A stretch of 64,000 nucleotides of DNA, taken from contig NC_050098.1 in the NCBI RefSeq assembly GCF_902167145.1, positions 113,808,207 through 113,872,206 on the forward strand, given 5' to 3'. Positions 1 through 8,740 of this stretch are shown in pieces. The stretch is from Zea mays. Its lineage: Eukaryota > Streptophyta > Magnoliopsida > Poales > Poaceae. Numbering within the stretch: the stretch's first letter is position 1; each line of letters begins with the position of its first letter. The notes below the pieces were generated by a model. It had not been told where the DNA came from, made no database searches, and was given only the letters and a program-made list of their open reading frames with translations. The position numbers and the translations under genes were made by a program.

Positions 1-168
1 TCAGTATCAACCAACCCCGTACTTGTTACTACAAAATTGGAACAAATTAGTTGCTACTAGAAAGTAGATAATTTCTGCCACCAGATATTGATTTATAACC
101 TAGTATCAATCTCTACTAGCCTTGCTTCCGTCATTTGTTGCTAGATATAAATGGTTTTCTTTCACATA
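1..168 (+). pseudogene. Upstream fragment of a third MEG-like gene copy
   Basis: This stretch matches, almost base for base, the promoter-proximal DNA of gene A (about 4484-4652) and less closely that of gene B (about 25010-25165). It contains the same CTACTAGAAAGTAGAT motif and the segment ending ATAAATGGTTTTCTTTCACATA. The match stops before the TATA box; the following sequence belongs to a retrotransposon in opposite orientation. I therefore read it as the remains of a third tandem copy whose TATA box, coding exons and 3' flank are gone. It is closer to copy A than to copy B. No peptide can be made from it. Confidence 0.8.
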
Positions 169-335
169 TATAAATGGTTTTCTTTTGGCGGAAGAACACC
201 AGTTTCGATGAGGTGCAGAAGGTCAGCCTCGGAAATAACAGACACGTGGTTGCCGATGAATGGAAGTTGGCTGTTGGGATCGATTGACGGGATGATCGAA
301 ACAGCAACACTCTTTCTCTTCCTCTTGGGAGCCAT
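162..335 (-). pseudogene. Truncated antisense ORF of the Grande-like element (N-terminus only)
   Basis: An ATG at 335 opens a 57-codon minus-strand frame beginning MAPKRKRKS, with a basic stretch that could act as a nuclear localisation signal, followed by a region ending LIETGVLPPKE. The last five codons and the TGA (164-162) lie in the junction with the MEG-like upstream fragment, so the reading frame is cut off rather than complete. It runs against the inferred sense direction of the retrotransposon (the LTR and PPT are on plus). Tat-lineage elements are known to carry extra antisense ORFs between pol and the 3' LTR, and I take this as the start of one. Function is unknown and no TATA box was found upstream. 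Confidence 0.5.
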
Positions 336-639
336 CGTGACCTCTCAAGCGAAGTGGGTGGACTCAAGAGCTCAGGAAACAGGAAAGCGGTGGAGGAAAA
401 AGTGAGAACTAGGGTTCAGAATTCAAGGGGATACATCAGCAGAAGTATGGGTTGGCTCGATGAGTCAGGCGCAAAGCGCCAGACCATAACTCGGAAAAGT
501 GGAGATCGCAAGCATCACTCGGGCATTACCTCTAAAATGCCAACGATCCAGCAAATGCGCAAACAAAAAAAACGTGCAACAATGAAACAACAAGGAACTG
601 CATTTTCATTCGTAGGGGGAGATCGTTACAAACTTGAGA

Positions 640-658
640 CCGACTCATCCTGAGTCGG
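640..658. other. Short perfect hairpin
   Basis: CCGACTCA (640-647) and TGAGTCGG (651-658) form an 8 bp perfect stem with a 3-base loop. It lies in the non-coding stretch 336-786 between the two antisense reading frames of the Grande-like remnant. Apart from this hairpin and the simple repeat at 676-785 I see nothing in that stretch. Confidence 0.5.
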
Positions 659-675
659 CCTCCTCACCCCTTGGT

Positions 676-785
676 CATTACATTACATTACACTACACTA
701 CTACTTACACTACGCTATACTACTACCTAATACTACCTTATTATACTACTACTTACTACTACTACTACTGCTACCTGTACTAATA
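676..785. repeat. Simple-sequence stretch rich in TAC/TACT
   Basis: Degenerate runs of TACAT, TACACTAC and TACTACTAC form about 110 bp of low-complexity DNA directly after the end of the antisense acidic ORF on its downstream side. It is probably replication slippage; no function can be seen. Confidence 0.8.
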
Positions 786-786
786 T

Positions 787-1341
787 TTAAACCAGCAGCA
801 TTATGCCACCGGCCCCGCCGTCGCCGCCGTCGCCCCTGCCTTTGCCGTCGCCGTCGCCCTTGCCATTGCCCCTGCCGTCCCCATCGCCCTCACCGATGCC
901 CTTGCCACTATCATCGCCCTTGCCATCGCCCTTATCGTCGCCCTTTCCATCGCCCCTGCCATCTTCGCTGTCGCTGTCATCGCCACCCTTGCCGTCGTCG
1001 TCACCGCTGCTGCCGTTGTCCTCGCCGCCATCACCCTCGCCACCGCTCCACTCCTCGGAGTCGGATGAGTCTTCCACCTCCTCTGAGTCATCCGACCCAC
1101 CAAGCCCGGCATGCTCGATGGAGCGTCAGTACGCTCGGGACACGGTGGACAGCCCCATGGAGTCGTCCGAGTCCTCGGATGACGCCACAGGGGATGCGGG
1201 GACAGGCGACCGATCATACTCAGAGGAAGCTTCCTCCGAGTACTCCGAGTCACCAAAATCCTCCGAGGGTGGACTTGGAGGATGCTTGCGCTTGCCATCA
1301 GCGCGGCGAGGCCATCCCTTGCCCCTCTTGCCCCTGCCCAT
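787..1341 (-). pseudogene. Antisense acidic Ser/Asp/Gly-rich ORF of the Grande-like element, one internal TGA
   Basis: A minus-strand frame starts at ATG 1341 (MGRGKRGKGWPRRADGKRK) and stays open to 787 except for one TGA at 1128-1126. The product would have a basic N-terminus (about residues 1-20), then a Ser/Glu/Asp-rich part with repeated SSED and SEEASSEY-type clusters, then a long Gly-Asp-Lys-rich tail (GDGKGDDKGDGKG type). About 184 codons in all. A TATA-like TTTAAATAG lies 85-95 bp upstream on the same strand, so it looks like an independent transcription unit running against gag-pol. The acidic low-complexity tail suggests a disordered, possibly chromatin- or RNA-binding protein, but that is a guess. 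The single TGA makes this copy broken; a frame this long in GC-rich repetitive DNA could also be partly fortuitous. Confidence 0.55.
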
Positions 1342-1425
1342 GGTCGTGCGGAAAGTGGAGAAGTGACGAAGAAGAAGAGAGCAAGTGATCAAGGACGAGT
1401 GAAGAAAAAAGCCAGGGCAAGCGGG

Positions 1426-1436
1426 CTATTTAAAGA
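1426..1436 (-). promoter_or_regulatory. TATA-like box for the antisense acidic ORF
   Basis: On the minus strand the sequence reads CTTTAAATAGCC, with an AT core in otherwise GC-rich DNA. It sits 85-95 bp upstream of the ATG at 1341, leaving room for a leader of about 60 bp. The spacing is right for a plant core promoter; no transcript evidence is available. Confidence 0.5.
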
Positions 1437-1950
1437 GGTTGAGGGGTGACCGTCCACTTCCTACCCCGCTCGTTGAACAGTCGCAAGAATTCAATAAGCA
1501 ATTCAAGCCGCCTGAAAATGGGTCAGGCAACTGTCGCCGTTTCGCGTAACACGACACCGGTTGGACCCAAGTCAACTGCTCAGGCAAATGATTACACCCC
1601 TCTGTCACATCAAGCTACTACTTCAGGACAACGAGATAAACACTCTACGCAGGGCAGACACCCCTTGGGTGTATCGCCCAAAATTTTCAAAATTTTCTGA
1701 AGAAGTGATATTCACAAAATATACGCAATGAATGTACCAAGACAAAAAGAGGAGATCGGCTGAAATAGGAGGAAGCCCAAGTGTGGTTACTGAAGCACAA
1801 GTCCAATCAACAGAAGCATTAAAGTACAAAGTAGAGTGGTGTCCAGCTGAAGGCCTTCTGTCTCAACCAGCCAGATGTCCAACTTGTCACCGATCAAATT
1901 GATTCCAGACCTAACAAGGCATGGACATATGCCATCACCTGGTTATTCTA

Positions 1951-2215
1951 AAAATGCTGATTTCAAAAGCATAAAGATGAAGACCTTTGAATGGATTACT
2001 TCTAAAATCCACTCAAAGCTCAGGGGCTACACCCATTGGGTGCACCTTTGGTGCACCCAACAGATTCACAATACCTTGAGGCCAAAATGCTGATTTCAAA
2101 AGCATAAAGATGAAGACCTTAGATGGATTACTTCTATAATCCACTCAAAGCTCGCGGGGCTACACCCAATGGGTGCACCTTCGGTGCACCCAACAGCAGT
2201 ACAAAAAAATCAGGC
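1951..2215 (+). repeat. Tandem 133 bp repeats before the 3' LTR
   Basis: Two imperfect copies begin AAAATGCTGATTTCAAAAGC at 1951 and 2084 (period 133 bp). Each holds ATCCACTCAAAGCTC, then GGGGCTACACCCA, and an inverted repeat of the type GGGTGCACCTTNGGTGCACCC. Each unit therefore resembles the end of the element itself, where ACTCAAAGATTGGGGGCT precedes the LTR. Related short pieces occur at about 1655-1680. Such arrays between the extra ORFs and the LTR are typical of Grande-like elements. Confidence 0.75.
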
Positions 2216-2275
2216 CATGCAACAAACCCACAGGTAGGACCAGGAATCTTTGAGTCAATTATTTCAAAATCAACT

Positions 2276-2290
2276 CAAAGATTGGGGGCT
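2276..2290 (+). other. Polypurine tract of the Grande-like element
   Basis: CAAAGATTGGGGGCT lies directly before the LTR that starts TGTGGGGGAC at 2291. This is the place and composition of the primer for plus-strand DNA synthesis in LTR retrotransposons and fixes the element's orientation as plus. Confidence 0.75.
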
Positions 2291-2927
2291 TGTGGGGGAC
2301 AGATATCCCCCGGGTCAACTAGAAGGCAAAAACCCTTGCATGGGGCCACGGACCAGTCGGCCCATAAGGTCGTCTCGTCATGGGCCGGACAAAGACTACA
2401 ATTGAAATGGGCTGACCCAAGAATGCAGTGCGTTCGTGCCTGGATCGTCCATGGATTATGCCTAATCTTAAGGGAACCGTCCATTTTTCCCGCGTCCGGC
2501 GCCCTCAAAAGCCGGAGATAGATCGGGATGAAGTGGTCGGGTTTTCCTTAAGATAAGCTAAGTTAGTTCGCTATTAGCTAGGAGATATGCTGGAAGAATG
2601 TGATCATCATGTGTGTAGGGAGTGTCCCACGGTCGTATATATAAGGCCCAGGGGAACCCCATCATTTTCATCTCATTAGCACTTCTCCATTTGGGAAACA
2701 CCACTTGTAAAACATACCACGCATACAAAGCCACCCCAGGAAGTAGGGTATTACGCCTCTCAAAACGGCCCGATCCTGCAGAAAATCGCCCGTCTCTCTC
2801 TTTCTCTTTCTCTCTCTCACTCTCGTGCTCCTGACACGAACCATCAAGCTACGATCAGCAACACCGTCCAACCCAAAAGCACCACGAGGGTATCCCCGGG
2901 TGTGCGGTCGGACACTAGATACCGACA
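2291..2927 (+). repeat. 3' LTR of the Grande-like element
   Basis: The 637 bp repeat begins TGTGGGGGACAGATATCCCC and ends CTAGATACCGACA, giving TG...CA ends. It holds a TATA box (2634-2643), a pyrimidine-rich CT run at about 2793-2824 and a CGGCCCG segment typical of maize gypsy LTRs. Only this one LTR is in the window. The sequence right after it (2928) aligns with 23443 in duplication unit B, which confirms the right border. Confidence 0.85.
2632..2645 (+). promoter_or_regulatory. TATA box of the Grande-like LTR
   Basis: GTCGTATATATAAGGC is a strong plant TATA box at the expected place in the middle of the LTR (U3/R border), pointing in the element's sense direction. In this remnant it would drive transcription toward MEG-like gene A, about 2.1 kb downstream. 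Confidence 0.7.
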
Positions 2928-4037
2928 GTGACATATCTGTGATGCATCAAGTTTTAGAAGTTTTGAAGTGATGGATATGTTGTTGTTTTGTGAACACAGG
3001 GTGTTCCACCATTGGACAACTATCCTTACAGCTGAGGAATACGTCCCTACCATCATTTCGAGCTTCAAGAAGTTCAAAGACTCATTCATGGAGCAATACG
3101 AGGGCTACTCCAGGATGTGCTGTGAACATGAAAAATGAAAGTCAACATTGGTACTTCATGATGTGAATCTAATAATTTATGTGCCGTCGCAATGCACGAG
3201 CATTGAACTAGTTAGTTATAAAGTTAATGTGCGATGAGACATAGAGATCTTGTTTCACTTATTATTATACAACTTGACAAAGAGAGCATATAATATACGA
3301 AAACATGGATAGATCTGTAATCTCTTCTTATTACAAAGAAGAATGGGTGTATATTTATCAAAGTGGTAGTTTCGATAGAGCTCATACCTTTTTGGGGGTT
3401 TCATCACTCACCGCACGATAAACTCATGCCCTTTAAAACTTTAAAATCTAGTGAGGAAAAAAGAAAGAGTTATAGTACTGTTAGATGTATTGCACTTGTT
3501 GTCTCATTAAAAATTATTCATGTCTTCGTGATATAGCATCCTTTAGGATTTTAAGATTGATATATTTTGGATCTGAACGTTGAGTTGTCGTTAGATGTAT
3601 CTTTTTCTAAACCTTGCAAGTCTCTCATACGTTTCATACCAATACGTTAGATGTATCTTCTTTAGGTAGATCGTCACAAGATTTGACTTGTACTGTGCAT
3701 TACAAAATTTTGAACTTATGAGAATCTTTTTAGTCACATCATGATTAACTCATTAATCATATCTGTATAGCCATGCACTTTCTTAATCCGAACATCATGC
3801 GACTGCTTCGCGAGTTGATATGCACTGCAACGTTTTACAATCTTCAATGCCAATTACGCTGGAGCAATCCTCACTACAAGAAATGATGAGTTTTTCTCTA
3901 GTGTTTGACTTAGATTTTATCTCGCCATATGTAATTTATCAATGGTTTAGTTAGCAGTTTCTTTAGGAATTAGTTTAACTTTTAAAGTTACAATTATATA
4001 TCAAATGCTAGCTACTAGTCGGGAGAAAACCAACTAA

Positions 4038-4163
4038 GGGGATGTTTGTTTGGGATTGTAATCTGTCCAGAATATATAATCCAACAAATTTTGAACTAAC
4101 ACTCGGTTCAAAATTTATTAGATTATATAATCTATACATATTACAATCCCAAACAAACACCCC
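4038..4163. mobile_element. Tourist-like (PIF/Harbinger) MITE, copy in unit A
   Basis: A 126 bp element starts GGGGATGTTTGTTTGGGATT and ends in the inverted form AATCCCAAACAAACACCCC. It is flanked by TAA on both sides (4035-4037 and 4164-4166). The GGGGNTGTTTGTTTGG ends, the 3 bp TAA target site and the short AT-rich core are typical of Tourist MITEs. The same element sits at the matching place in unit B, so it inserted before the duplication. It encodes nothing. Confidence 0.88.
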
Positions 4164-4380
4164 TAATTCTAAATGGTGAGAGTAAAAAGCGCTGTCTAAT
4201 AACTTTTATCAGCTAATTTGTTTATCTTGAGCTGTTAATTAAACCATTAGTGAAGTTTTTTTGGGGGGTGGTCGAATAGAGCTAATCTAACTATTAGCTC
4301 ATAGGATCAAGGCATTGGTTTAATTTCACCCACTATGACTATGTACCAGTAACTAAAATACTATATTTGTCACCATAAAC

Positions 4381-4590
4381 TTGGAAGAAATTAGTTGCTA
4401 CTAGAAAGAAGATCCAAACCTGGAAGAAATTAGTTTCTACTAGAAAGTAGATCATGTCTGCTACCAGACATTGATTTATACTCCAGTATCAACCAACCCC
4501 GTACTTGTTACTACAAAATTGGAAGAAATTAGTTGCTACTAGAAAGTAGATAATTTCTGCCACCAGATATTGATTTATAACCTAGTATCA
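4381..4590 (+). promoter_or_regulatory. Repeated upstream region of MEG-like gene A
   Basis: The module GGAAGAAATTAGTTNCTACTAGAAAGNAGAT occurs three times, at about 4384, 4422 and 4519. The last two each continue into a longer repeated part (TCTGCTACCAGACATTGATTTATA and TCTGCCACCAGATATTGATTTATA types). The array lies about 90-300 bp before the TATA box. CTACTAG...CTAG-type half sites and CTTG...CAATG motifs recur at fixed spacing, as expected for repeated transcription factor sites. The function is inferred from position and repetition only. Confidence 0.55.
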
Positions 4591-4657
4591 ATCTCTACTA
4601 GCCTTGCTTCCGTCATTTGTTGCTAGATATAAATGGTTTTCTTTCACATATGTGAGT

Positions 4658-4669
4658 GTATATATATGA
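4658..4669 (+). promoter_or_regulatory. TATA box of MEG-like gene A
   Basis: GTATATATATGA stands about 85 bp before the ATG at 4751. A start site near 4690-4700 would give a 5' leader of about 55 bases. The same box is kept in unit B (25172-25182). Confidence 0.7.
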
Positions 4670-4750
4670 ACCTTGCAGCAACCATTATATTCGGTAGTCA
4701 AACAAAGCCCTACAGACATCGATCTCTGATCTGAGAAAAAAAATCCTTAT

Positions 4751-5149
4751 ATGGCGAGAATTACAATGGAAGCAAGCAAGGCTGTCCTGCTCTTGATGGT
4801 GATCCTAGGAAGTTTGATGATTCCTGCATACTGTAAGTGCACATCGGGCAACCATGCGCATTTGAATCAAGTTACATATTATACAGTTTCTTACTAGTAG
4901 TAAATATAAATTGTTCGCATAATGTCAACAACCTTAACTTACTGTAAAAACAGTAACTGAATGCCCTTATTGCATGCAGCTCGGAACGTTGTTCGTTTCT
5001 GCAAATGCGAGAAACAGGCCTGCAAAAAGGGAGCAATATCCGAAGGTGTTTGCTACTGCTGTCCAGGCGGCAGTTGTTATTCGACGATCCAGGATTGTGC
5101 ACCATCTTGCAAGTGCAGCAAGCTTTCACATGCCCCCCATTTCAAATAG
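4751..5149 (+). CDS. MEG-like secreted cysteine-rich peptide, copy A (2 exons)
   Basis: Exon 1 is 4751-4832, a phase-1 intron runs 4833-4979 (GTAAGT...GCAG), and exon 2 is 4980-5149, giving 83 residues. Residues 1-27 form a typical signal peptide (charged MARITMEASK, then a hydrophobic VLLLMVILGSLMI core), so the mature peptide starts near residue 28. The mature part has ten cysteines (35, 37, 42, 52, 54, 55, 60, 67, 71, 73) including CYCCPGG and YSTIQDC. The CYCC-x-GG ... YST-x2-[DE]-C-x3-C pattern and the intron placed after the signal peptide resemble the MEG/ESF1-type peptides of grass endosperm and embryo. Those peptides act outside the cell in nutrient transfer and early seed development. 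A defensin-like or other cysteine-rich defence peptide is the alternative. No stop or frameshift is seen, so it looks intact. The TATA box is at 4658-4669. Confidence 0.8.
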
Positions 5150-6400
5150 CAAGCAGATCCTGCCCTAGTCATCAAGTCAATACTAAATGTAAGAGACAGT
5201 GAATCAATCCTGTGATTTATTGCAGAGACAAATTTAAAAAAGTGGTGGCGGTTGTTGATGTTTGATATAAATGTAAATGCGACTATGTCTCACCCGACCT
5301 ACGACTAGGTGTGAAAACGAAAATGGTAATTTTCGGATACCGAGAATCGTTTTCGAAGTTTTTACCGAAACTTAGGTCTAAACGGAAACAGAAACGTCTA
5401 CCGAAAATACGGAAACCGAATTGGTCGAAAAACTCGGAATCGGAAACGGTTTGCGCCTCTTCCGACCGTTTTCGAAAATTACCGTTTTTATTCTGTATTT
5501 TACTGTCAGTAATAAATTCGGTATTTTCCAGAAAATGTTAAATCTGAACTGATCTTTATAAATTCATAATAAATTCATCTTAGCTTAGAAAAATATAAAA
5601 CTAATTTTATTATCTTCTAAAATCAAGATCTATCTAATGGTATATAGTTTAGAATCATTTGAAAATTTTATAAAACTTATTTATATTTTCTTACCTGTTA
5701 TTATTCTTGATACATATATTCATAATTTGCACGAGAACTTAAGAAGGACCAAGAGAACACTAATTATATTGACTATGACAAGTAGTAGGAGTACAAATAG
5801 AATGTAAGTGCCATATCATTATACACATCGGATTCTACTTTATTTAAATATATAATAATGATTTTATTATTGTATGACTTCTTACTTTATATATTTTTTG
5901 TGACCTCCTACCTTATATATTATTACTATTTTTATATGAATGTATGACTTGCATGAATTTTTGAAGTCAATTGAGGGTACATGTTACAGTTCTTACCGAT
6001 CGAAGTTTAGATTCCGATCATAACCAGTGTAATTTTCATACCGAACTTTCCTTTCCTATGCTTTCGAATTACCAATGTCGTTTTCGTTTCCGTAGTTGTC
6101 GGCGTTTCGGGACAGGGGGGTCCCTAAGCCGACGAGTGAGTGTGCTGCGTGCCCCGGCCCAGATGGGTCGAGCGCGTGGGCGAGCGCGAAGGGGGGAGAG
6201 GCGAGGTGGCCGGAGTCGAGCGTGAGAGAGGTGGAAGTCCCGCGGCCTTCGTGTTCGTCCCGCGCCCAGGTCAGGTGCGCTTGCAGTAGGGGGGTTACAA
6301 GCGTCCACGCGGGTGAGGGAAGCGAGCGTCCCCAAGAGAGCGTCTGTCCCGTCCTCGGTCCCGCGCGGCCAACCTTCTCTAAGAAGGCCCTGGTCCTTCC

Positions 6401-6410
6401 TTTTATAGTC
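6401..6410 (-). promoter_or_regulatory. TATA box of the left LTR
   Basis: On the minus strand GACTATAAAAGGAAGG lies in the part of the LTR expected for the U3/R border. The same box is in the right LTR at 18495-18504. Confidence 0.65.
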
Positions 6411-6904
6411 GTAAGGAGAGGATCCAGGTGTACAATGGGGGGTGTAGCAGAGTGCTACGTGTCTAGCGGAGGGAGAGCTAGCGCCCTAGGTACATGCCAA
6501 TGTGGCAGCCGGAGAGATCTTGGCACCTTGCTGGCGTGATGTCGTGGCTGTCGGAGGTGCGACGGAGCCTGGCGGAGGGACAGCTGTCGGAGCGGTCGAG
6601 TCCCTGCTGACGTCGTCCTGCTTTCGTAAGAGAGCTGGGGGCCGCCGTCGTCACAGAGCTTGTGGAGCGCCATCATTGCCCCTCCGGCGGAGCTGGCGGG
6701 ATGGGACGTCGGTCTTGTTCTTCGTGACCCGAGTCGATTCGGGGTAGGATGATGATGGCGATTCCTGTTGACGTGGCGGGTCTGTGCCCTAGGCAGGGTG
6801 ACGTGGGGGCTCCTCCGAAGCCGAGGTTGAGTCTGTCCTCTGTTGCCGAGGCCGAGCCCGAGCCATGGGGTCGGGCGAGGCGGAAGTCGTTCGGCCGAGG
6901 CCAG

Positions 6905-7290
6905 GGCGGAGTCCGAGCCCTGGGGTCGGGCGAGGCGGAGTTTCGTCGTCTTCTGGGTCTTAGCCCGAGTCCGAGCCCTGGGGTCGGGCGGAGCGGAGTT
7001 CGCCGTCTTCCGGGTCTTAGCCCGAGTCCGAGCCCTGGGGTCGGGCGGAGCGGAGTTCGCCGTCTTCCGGGTCTTAGCCCGAGTCCGAGCCCTGGGGTCG
7101 GGCGGAGCGGAGTTCGCCGTCTTCCGGGTTTTAGCCCGAGTCCGAGCCCTGGGGTCGGGCGGAGCGGAGTTCGCCGTCTTCCGGGTCTTAGCCCGAGTCC
7201 GAGCCCTGGGGTCGGGCGGAGCGGAGTTCGCCGTCTTCCGGGTCTTAGCCCGAGTCCGAGCCCTGGGGTCGGGCGGAGTTCGCCGTGGCG
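6905..7290. repeat. 57 bp tandem array in the left LTR
   Basis: About six units of the type GAGTCCGAGCCCTGGGGTCG...TTCCGGGTCTTAGCCC repeat every 57 bp. Starts of the CCCGAGTCCG core are near 6964, 7021, 7078, 7135, 7192 and 7249. Because 57 is a multiple of three, several frames stay open and give false repetitive ORFs. The matching array in the other LTR is 18999-19388. Confidence 0.9.
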
Positions 7291-7775
7291 CCTTTGGTAA
7301 GGCCTGACTTCCTGTCAGACTCACTCTGTCGAGTGGCACTGCAGTCGGAGTGGCGCAGACGACGCTGTCCTTCTGTCAGACTGGTCAGTGGAGCGGTGGA
7401 GTGACGGCGGTCACTTCGGCTCTGCCGGGGGCGCGTGTCAGGATAAAGGTGTCAGGCCACCTTTGCGTTAAATGCTCCTGCAATTTGGTCAGTCGGTGTG
7501 GCGATTTAGTCAAGGTTGCTTCTGAGCGAAGCCAAGGCCTTGGGCGAGCCGGTGATGTGTCCGCCGTAAAAAGGGGGGCCTCGGGCGAGACGGAAGTCTC
7601 TCGAGGTCGGCTGCCCTTGGCCGAGGCTAGGCTCGGGTGAAGCGTGATCGAGTCGCTCGTGTGGACTGATCCCTGACTTAATCGTACCCATCAGGCCTTT
7701 GCAGCTTTATGCTGATGGGGGTTACCAGCTGAGAATTAGGCGTCTTGAGGGTACCCCTAATTATGGTCCCCGACA

Positions 7776-7790
7776 GTAGCCCCCGAGCCT
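7776..7790 (-). other. Polypurine tract of the Tat element
   Basis: Read on minus, GAGGCTCGGGGGCTAC directly precedes the 3' LTR start TGTCGGGG. This is the expected plus-strand primer and confirms the minus orientation. Confidence 0.75.
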
Positions 7791-8510
7791 CGAAGGGAGT
7801 GTTAGCACTCGCTTGGAGGCTTTCGTCGCACTTTTTTGCAAGGGGACCAGCCTTTCTCGGTTGCATTTCGTTCCGGTGGGTGCGCGCGAGCGCACCCGCC
7901 GGGTGTAGCCCCCGAGGCCTCGGAGGAGTGGTTACACTCCTTCGAGGTCTTAATACCCCGCGTAACGCTTCGGCTGGTCTGGTCGTTCCCTCATGCGAAC
8001 TGGCCGTAGCCCGGGTGCACGGTCGGGGCCCAAGCTCTCGGGCTGGTATGTTGACGCTGTCAACGGTTTGGCCGGAGCCGGTTTTTGCGAGAGCAGCCCC
8101 CGAGCCTCTGCACAGGGCGAGAGGACGATCAGGGACAGACTCGACTTTTTACATACGCCCCTACGTCGCCTTTCCGCAAGGAGGAGGGGGGGAGTGCGCC
8201 ATGTTACCCTCAATGGGCACCGAACATGGTGTCTCCAGTGAGCTGCAAGCGGGTAATCCGAGTGGACGTCCGTGCCCCGTTCATTGGGGGTCGGCTAGAG
8301 GCCCAGAGGCACGCCCAAAAGTACCTGCGGGTGATTTGCCGGACCCGGTCCCCAGGCGACGGGGTCTGAGGGCTCGATGCCTCCCTCCGATGGGATTCCG
8401 TTACAAGATCGTTCCCGCTGGTCTCGGAAATGTCCTAGGGTACCTCGGGAGCGCAGCCCGAGCCTCGGTTATGTATCGAACGTACCCCTGGTCATCCCTC
8501 GCTCGGTGTC

Positions 8511-8740
8511 TGAGGCGACTGTGAACCCTTCGGGGGCCAGCCTTCGAACCCCTGATCAGTAATGGGCGCGGAGCCCGAGTAGCCTGAGGCGGCCATGGAA
8601 CCCTTCGGGGGGCTGGCCTTCGAACCCCTGACCAGTAGTGGGTGTCAGGCCCACGCGATCTGAGGCGACTGTTGAACCCTTTGGAGGGCCAGCCTTCGAA
8701 CCCCTGATCAGTAGGGGGGGCTCGGAGCCCGGTTCCTTCG
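8511..8740. repeat. Three imperfect tandem repeats of about 78 bp
   Basis: Each unit contains CTGAGGCGNC, then GAACCCTTCGGGGG, then GCCTTCGAACCCCTGATCAG. Units start near 8511, 8586 and 8661. They lie in the post-pol region close to the polypurine tract. Confidence 0.75.

Larger units (their letters stand above)
186..2927 (+). mobile_element. 3' remnant of a Grande-like Tat (Ty3/gypsy) LTR retrotransposon
   Basis: Only the part 3' of pol survives: antisense reading frames (162-335, 787-1341), a tandem repeat zone (1951-2215), a polypurine tract and one 637 bp LTR. No gag, PR, RT, RNase H or IN sequence is present. The LTR length near 0.6 kb, the antisense ORFs and the tandem repeats before the LTR fit the layout known for maize Grande; the family name is an inference from layout. 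The left end is a deletion junction at about 168-186, so no target-site duplication can be checked; GTGAC at 2928 would be its right half. The whole 5' part of the element and the rest of MEG-like copy C appear to have been lost together. Confidence 0.75.
2928..5305 (+). repeat. Tandem duplication unit A (first part)
   Basis: From 2928 this DNA aligns collinearly with 23443 onward (unit B): intergenic DNA, a Tourist MITE, a repeated promoter, the two-exon MEG-like gene, its 3' flank and the start of an LTR. After the hAT/gypsy insertion, unit A resumes at 19968 and follows unit B to about 21002. Single-base differences and small indels are scattered through the copies. Between 2928 and 4034 I see no gene, only AT-rich non-coding DNA shared with unit B. 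With the fragment at 1-168, at least three copies of the promoter once stood in tandem. Confidence 0.9.
6097..7775 (-). repeat. 3' LTR (left) of the Tat element
   Basis: In element direction it starts TGTCGGGGACCATAATTAGG and ends CGCCGACA; length 1679 bp. It carries the 57 bp tandem array (6905-7290) and a minus-strand TATA box. One 5 bp unit (GAGCG) present in the other LTR is missing near 7277. Reading frames in it come from the GC-rich array and are not taken as genes. Confidence 0.95.

Noticed and set aside
803..1366. Long plus-strand frame rich in Pro/Ser/Leu
   Set aside because: It is the opposite strand of the Gly/Asp-rich antisense ORF. The repetitive CCG/TCG composition keeps several frames open, and no promoter or domain supports the plus frame.
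5311..5541. Lys/Arg-rich short frame starting at a hAT end
   Set aside because: Made by CCGAAAA-type subterminal repeats of the hAT element; no promoter and no family match recognised.
6905..7290. Regular repeats resembling a CRISPR array
   Set aside because: Units are contiguous 57 bp repeats without unique spacers, lie inside an LTR, and the host is a plant.
6455..7339. Minus-strand frame with PPDPRARTRAKTRKTANSA-type repeats
   Set aside because: The frame comes from the 57 bp LTR array, whose period is a multiple of three. The same array gives open frames on both strands, and the two LTRs differ by indels.
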